Positions 60,619 through 64,000 of a DNA stretch of 64,000 nt are shown here, piece by piece. How positions within the stretch are numbered: the first letter of the stretch is position 1; each line of letters opens with the position of its first letter. Origin of the DNA: Eubacteriaceae bacterium (GTDB lineage Bacteria > Bacillota > Clostridia > Peptostreptococcales > Anaerovoracaceae); contig CABIWW010000014.1 of assembly GCA_902362435.1 (NCBI GenBank), forward strand, positions 16,971-80,970. Reading direction: 5' to 3'. A program made the translations under genes and the position numbers. The notes beneath the pieces were generated by a model that ran no database searches, was not told where the DNA came from, and saw only the letters and a list, made by a program, of their open reading frames with translations.

Positions 60619-60868
60619 ATTTATCCCTCATCTTTTTCATTGCTTCTGCCCCGTCTACCAGTTCGCCCTGATCTGCCTGCTCTTTCCCTGCCATAATGGC
60701 ATCATACATTTTTAGTCTTGAAAACATATTCTCATAAGTTTCCATACTCAATAATACCATGTCTCCGTAACCGTTTTTTGTAATATAGATCGGCTCATTA
60801 CTTTCATGGCATAAGTTTGAAATTTTTGTTGTATCTCTTAAATCTCTGATTGGTAAAATCTGTGGCAT
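60608..60868 (-). CDS. Phd/YefM-family antitoxin
   Basis: An 86-residue DNA-binding antitoxin that neutralises the downstream toxin. ILPIRDLRDTTKISNLCHES and PIYITKNGYGDMVLLSMETYE are Phd/YefM hallmarks; the C-terminus (AEAMKKMRDKYGL) should bind the toxin. Gene order antitoxin-toxin is standard. A palindromic operator overlaps its promoter. Confidence 0.9.
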   Translation of the reverse strand: MPQILPIRDLRDTTKISNLCHESNEPIYITKNGYGDMVLLSMETYENMFSRLKMYDAIMAGKEQADQGELVDGAEAMKKMRDKYGL

Positions 60869-60888
60869 TTTACTTCCCTCGCTTTCTA

Positions 60889-60924
60889 TGACATTATTAT
60901 AGCATAATTATGTCACAAATTCAA
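60889..60924 (-). promoter_or_regulatory. Toxin-antitoxin promoter with overlapping operator
   Basis: Minus-strand TTGAAT (60919-60924), 17-bp spacer, TATAAT (60896-60901). A palindrome TGACAT-ATTAT…ATAAT-ATGTCA (60889-60915) covers the -10, as expected for autorepression. Confidence 0.75.
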
Positions 60925-61034
60925 AGTGTTATTTCTGTCTCTCATCTTGGATTTTCGTCGATATCATATCTTTCATAAAATACCATTCCTATGTAAGCAG
61001 CCTTTCGGCTGCTTCCGTCAACCCATAAGCTGAA

Positions 61035-62880
61035 CCCCGTCTTCCGTCGATAGTACTATGAAAATTCCGACGCATCGAGCAGCTTCATCTCCGAAAAGGT
61101 TGAAATCACTGGCATCTGACGGCGTTTACCTGCAGATGTACGAAACATTCTGGGACAGAGAGCGCAAGCAGGCAAGGACCAGATGTATAAGATCTTTTGG
61201 ATATGTAGATGAGCTCAGATCAGAAAGCATCCCCGATCCGGTCAGCTATTACAGGGAGCTGGTTTCTGAGGAAGAAAAGAAAAGGCTCGCTGAGCTGAAA
61301 GATTCCACACGCCCCAGAGTTTTTGATGAGATCACTGAAAAGAATGCAGGTTACTTCCTTCTTAAATCCCTCATTGACGAACTCGATGTAAAAGAGGTCA
61401 TCGATATCCTCTCCTCTGTCCAGCAGTATCAGTTCAGTGTCTATGATATGCTGACGCAGCTCATTTATGCCAGAGCCATAGAGCCATGCTCTAAATCAAA
61501 GACGGTGAGTACTGTATTCCCTCTTCTTTTCGATCATGCTCCTATCTCTGAAGATCAGCTCTACGATGGACTTTTCTTCATCGGAAGCTTTTATGAAAAG
61601 TATATAGAACTTTTCAACAGCCAGTATGAAAAGCTCTTCCCAAGGGAGATTGGTACCTGTTTCTTTGACTGCACAAATTACTACTTCGAGATTGATATAC
61701 CTAAAGATGATAAGCAGAAAGGGCCGTCAAAAGAAAACCGCCATTCACCCATCATCGGACAAGCTCTCCTGCTTGATAAAGATCTTGTCCCCCTTTCAAT
61801 GCGTATGTTCCCTGGAAACAGATCCGAAAAGCCATACCTCAGATCTGTAATTGAGGATATGAAAAATCGCTGTAATGCGACAGGCAGAACAGTACAGGTC
61901 GCGGATAAAGGGCTTAACTGTGCAAGAAACATCTATGCCGCAGTAAAGGAAGCCAACGACGGTTACATATTCTCAAAATCTGTACACGGCAGGAATCTGA
62001 GTAAAAAAGAAAAACTATGGGTCCTTCTTGAAGATGATTCTGCAAACAGATACACCAGGCACTATGATGAGAACGGAAAACTGAAGTACATGATCAAGTC
62101 CTGTACAGACACATTCAGATACAGTTTTAAAGAAACAGATCCAGACACCGGTGAAATACGTACGATCTCTTTTTCTGTGAAAGAGAAACGCATAGTATCA
62201 TTCAATCCTGCACTTGCAGAGAAACAGAAAGCGGAGATCATGAAGGAGATCCAGAAGGCTTCATCATATGTCACCTGCAAGGATATCACCAGAGAGGAGC
62301 TCGGTGACAGTGCAAAATATATCTCCGTTAAAAATACCGACAGCAATGGAAAAAAGATAAGAGCCGACATCAGCCTCAACACTGATAAAATCAATGAAGA
62401 TATGGCTTTTGCAGGGTACAATATGATAGTGACATCTGAAACAGATATGGATCCGGAAGATATCTACCGCACATATCACGGGCTTTGGAAAATAGAAGAG
62501 TCATTTCGTATCACAAAATCGTTTCTTGATGCGAGACCGGTATATGTTCAGAAAAGAGAAACGATCTACGGGCATTTCCTGATATGCTATCTGACTCTGT
62601 TCCTGCTGAGGATCCTGGAAATAAAGTGTTTCAGGAATGCCGTCAGCACGTATGATATCATCACTTTCATCCGGGATTTCACAGTTGCTAAGAAAGACAG
62701 CGGCACATTTATCAATCTGTCAAGAAACAGGATGGTGAACGAGAAAATGAAAAAGGCAACGGGACTTATGAATCTCGATGCCTTGTATCTATCCGAACGT
62801 GAAATAGAAAACCTGTTCAACTACACTCTGCCGATATAGCTCCAGAGTACTATGTTTAGAGCAAAACGACGGAAGTCAGG
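61035..62880 (+). mobile_element. IS1634-type insertion sequence
   Basis: About 1.85 kb. The left end CCCGTCTTCCGTCG and the right end (inverted) CCTGACTTCCGTCG match in 11 of 14 bases. ATAGTACT occurs near both ends. No target duplication was recognised. It sits upstream of the toxin-antitoxin promoter. Confidence 0.75.
61058..62839 (+). CDS. IS1634-family DDE transposase
   Basis: A 593-residue transposase of the IS4 superfamily, IS1634 branch. CFFDCTNYYFEID and VQVADKGLNCARN carry the first two acidic residues, and DIYRTYHGLWKIEESFRITKSFL the C-terminal Glu in a Y-x-x-x-W-x-I-E-x-x-F motif. The N-terminus (SDGVYLQMYETFWDRERKQ and RCIRSFGYVDEL) is typical. The ORF is intact. Alternative downstream starts exist; a clear ribosome binding site was not seen. 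Confidence 0.9.
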   Translation: MKIPTHRAASSPKRLKSLASDGVYLQMYETFWDRERKQARTRCIRSFGYVDELRSESIPDPVSYYRELVSEEEKKRLAELKDSTRPRVFDEITEKNAGYFLLKSLIDELDVKEVIDILSSVQQYQFSVYDMLTQLIYARAIEPCSKSKTVSTVFPLLFDHAPISEDQLYDGLFFIGSFYEKYIELFNSQYEKLFPREIGTCFFDCTNYYFEIDIPKDDKQKGPSKENRHSPIIGQALLLDKDLVPLSMRMFPGNRSEKPYLRSVIEDMKNRCNATGRTVQVADKGLNCARNIYAAVKEANDGYIFSKSVHGRNLSKKEKLWVLLEDDSANRYTRHYDENGKLKYMIKSCTDTFRYSFKETDPDTGEIRTISFSVKEKRIVSFNPALAEKQKAEIMKEIQKASSYVTCKDITREELGDSAKYISVKNTDSNGKKIRADISLNTDKINEDMAFAGYNMIVTSETDMDPEDIYRTYHGLWKIEESFRITKSFLDARPVYVQKRETIYGHFLICYLTLFLLRILEIKCFRNAVSTYDIITFIRDFTVAKKDSGTFINLSRNRMVNEKMKKATGLMNLDALYLSEREIENLFNYTLPI

Positions 62881-63312
62881 TACTATAGACAGGGAATAAT
62901 TTCAAACACATATGCAAAAAAGTGCATAAAGTGTATACAAAAATGCGTATTGTCGGATTTGTCGAAAAAAGGCACGAAAAAAGTATCCCTGCACTCCATC
63001 ACCGGAATGCATGACGATGCGCGGACAGTTGAGGATACGCAAGTGGCCGTGCTCATAAAGTAATGTATAAAAATTCACTTTTGAGTTTTCTCATGCATAT
63101 CTCTGTTCCATATAACAAGCCTTAACGCACCCGAAGATCTCTCAGCTCTTTTTCTGAAGAACCTTCTGTTTTTACGTCAGGAAAATTCAGAAAAATCAGA
63201 GCGCGGCATGCTGTTTTCGTGTATAATTTAGATATATTCTTCAGGATGGTACGCCAGATCATGATGCGGCGGATACCGGGAAAAATAAAAGGTCAGAAGG
63301 GGAGGTGAAGAT
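62881..63312. other. Intergenic remnant region
   Basis: 432 bp without a clear gene. A short open stretch at about 62938-63062 translates to Lys/Ser-rich sequence ending in a stop but has no start signal; it may be a gene fragment. A TATAAT (63222-63227) lies before the zinc-ribbon gene. Confidence 0.4.
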
Positions 63313-63498
63313 ATGGCTAAAAAATGTTTCAGATGTGGTTCGGAAAAACTCGTTAAAGTAGTGCCGGCAAAAGCGCTTGTAATACCGGAGATAAAACAAG
63401 AGGTCGAGGACGGGACTGCTGTAGTCAGCTGCGGGTGTGCAGGATTTCTTTCATCGCATATGACCAGATGCAGAAACTGCGGTTTTCGAATGGGATGA
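63313..63498 (+). CDS. Small zinc-ribbon-like protein
   Basis: A 61-residue protein with KCFRCGSEK at the N-terminus, SCGCAG in the middle and RCRNCGFRMG at the end. Paired CxxC knuckles indicate a zinc ribbon. GGGGAGGTGA before the ATG supports translation. No family was recognised with confidence. It lies between an IS1634 element and an IS200 remnant, so it may be cargo or a leftover of a larger locus. Confidence 0.7.
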   Translation: MAKKCFRCGSEKLVKVVPAKALVIPEIKQEVEDGTAVVSCGCAGFLSSHMTRCRNCGFRMG

Positions 63499-63570
63499 TA
63501 TCATGGAGCAGCAGATGATGCAGCAGGAGTGATAGTCGAAGCGATTCAGGACCCGAAACAGGCAATCATG

Positions 63571-63591
63571 ACCACCCTTAAAAAGGGTGGT
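63571..63591. terminator. Hairpin between zinc-ribbon gene and tnpA remnant
   Basis: ACCACCCTT / AAGGGTGGT perfect stem with a 3-nt loop. It could end the zinc-ribbon transcript or be the right-end hairpin of the IS200/IS605 element, whose further stem-loops (for example AGGGCTATAAGCCC) follow. Confidence 0.55.
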
Positions 63592-63706
63592 TTGCTCTAG
63601 GGCTATAAGCCCATGGATTGCTAGGCTAGCGTCTCAAGGCGCTAGCTTTCTCTTCGTTCAAGCTACATTGCCATTGCCTCTTTAGCTACCCCTCAAAGGG
63701 GTTCAA

Positions 63707-63906
63707 TTATTTTTTAAATGGATCTTCATATTCTTTGACACTCAGTTTATCAACTGCCATATCATGTTTTTCTTGCTCTCTAACATACTTACGCACTGTC
63801 GCTTCATTCAGCCCGACCGTGCTGACATAGTATCCTTCCGCCCAGAAATGTCGATTTCCAAACTTGTATTTTAAGTTTGCATGTCTTTCGAACATCATCA
63901 GCGCGC
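63707..63906 (-). pseudogene. tnpA: IS200/IS605 transposase TnpA, C-terminal remnant
   Basis: The frame reads ALMMFERHANLKYKFGNR, HFWAEGYYVSTVG and EQEKHDMAVDKLSVKEYEDP, the well-conserved C-terminal half of the Y1 transposase TnpA. The N-terminal half with the HUH motif is missing because the second IS4-family copy begins at 63907, inside the codon run for SALMM. Downstream hairpins (63571 to 63660) look like the element's right end. Confidence 0.88.
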
Positions 63907-64000
63907 CAATGTCATTAAGTTAAGCGACATTGGACCGGGCGTTTCTTAAAACAACAAGACAGAGTATATCTCAAAAAGGTATGCTCTGTTGTTTTTTTTT
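63907..64000 (+). mobile_element. Left end of a second copy of the IS4-family element
   Basis: All 94 bases available are identical to the left end of the copy at 49556, including the terminator hairpin and T run. Same orientation. The rest is beyond the window. Confidence 0.93.

Noticed and set aside
60295..60868. Toxin-antitoxin pair as a novel defence system
   Set aside because: Both proteins match the common Phd/YefM and ParE/RelE families with ordinary order and operator.

Overview
The window looks like a chromosomal segment of an anaerobic, low-to-moderate GC member of the Clostridia. Evidence is the class I lysyl-tRNA synthetase, Rex redox repressor, a 2x[4Fe-4S] ferredoxin, CIRCE-controlled groES-groEL, an ornithine-racemase-like enzyme and a diaminopentanoate-dehydrogenase-like enzyme of amino-acid fermentation, a glycyl radical enzyme, and strong AGGAGG-type ribosome binding sites with frequent TTG/GTG starts. 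The species cannot be named from this alone. No rRNA, tRNA or CRISPR array was seen.

Bases 1 to about 49,500 are ordinary chromosomal backbone, mostly on the minus strand in short operons: greA-lysK; a racemase / acyl-CoA synthetase / flavoprotein block; an NhaC-type antiporter behind a long structured leader with its own promoter and terminator; a sigma-54 activator next to an amidohydrolase-permease operon that carries a textbook -24/-12 promoter and three palindromic upstream sites; serC-dacF-uvrC; an Ord-like gene and serA; mntP-rdgB-yihY; a 2-hydroxyacid dehydrogenase and an Fe-S protein; groES-groEL; an OGG-type glycosylase; ferredoxin; acpP-rex; an ABC-F protein; the tRNA t6A cluster tsaE-tsaB-rimI-(small Cys protein)-tsaD; an FMN-riboswitch-controlled RibU; a PHP phosphoesterase; mgsA; coaB-coaC-thrC; an MFS/GPH transporter; and a TetR / RND-MMPL / YhgE-like export module.

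From 49,556 to the end the window is a mosaic accessory region. It lies between two directly repeated copies of one IS4-family element: a complete 1,644-bp copy with 89-bp inverted repeats, and the first 94 bp of a second copy at the right edge. Between them are a Kef-type antiporter cut off by the first IS; a glycyl radical enzyme with no visible activase; a divergent LuxR-type regulator whose HTH is reached only by a -1 shift at an A-AAA-AAG heptamer; a GC-rich patch with a membrane protein and a chimeric gene joining the start of a VirB4-like conjugation ATPase to a WG-repeat protein; PrgI, DUF5688 and VirB6-like genes from a Tn1549-type conjugative element; a Phd/ParE toxin-antitoxin pair; an IS1634-type element; a small zinc-ribbon protein; and an IS200/IS605 tnpA remnant cut by the second IS4 copy. 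This is a decayed conjugative element rebuilt by deletions and IS activity. The points most worth following are the NhaC leader RNA, the VirB4-WG chimera, the frameshifted regulator beside the radical enzyme, and the unlisted small gene in the t6A operon.
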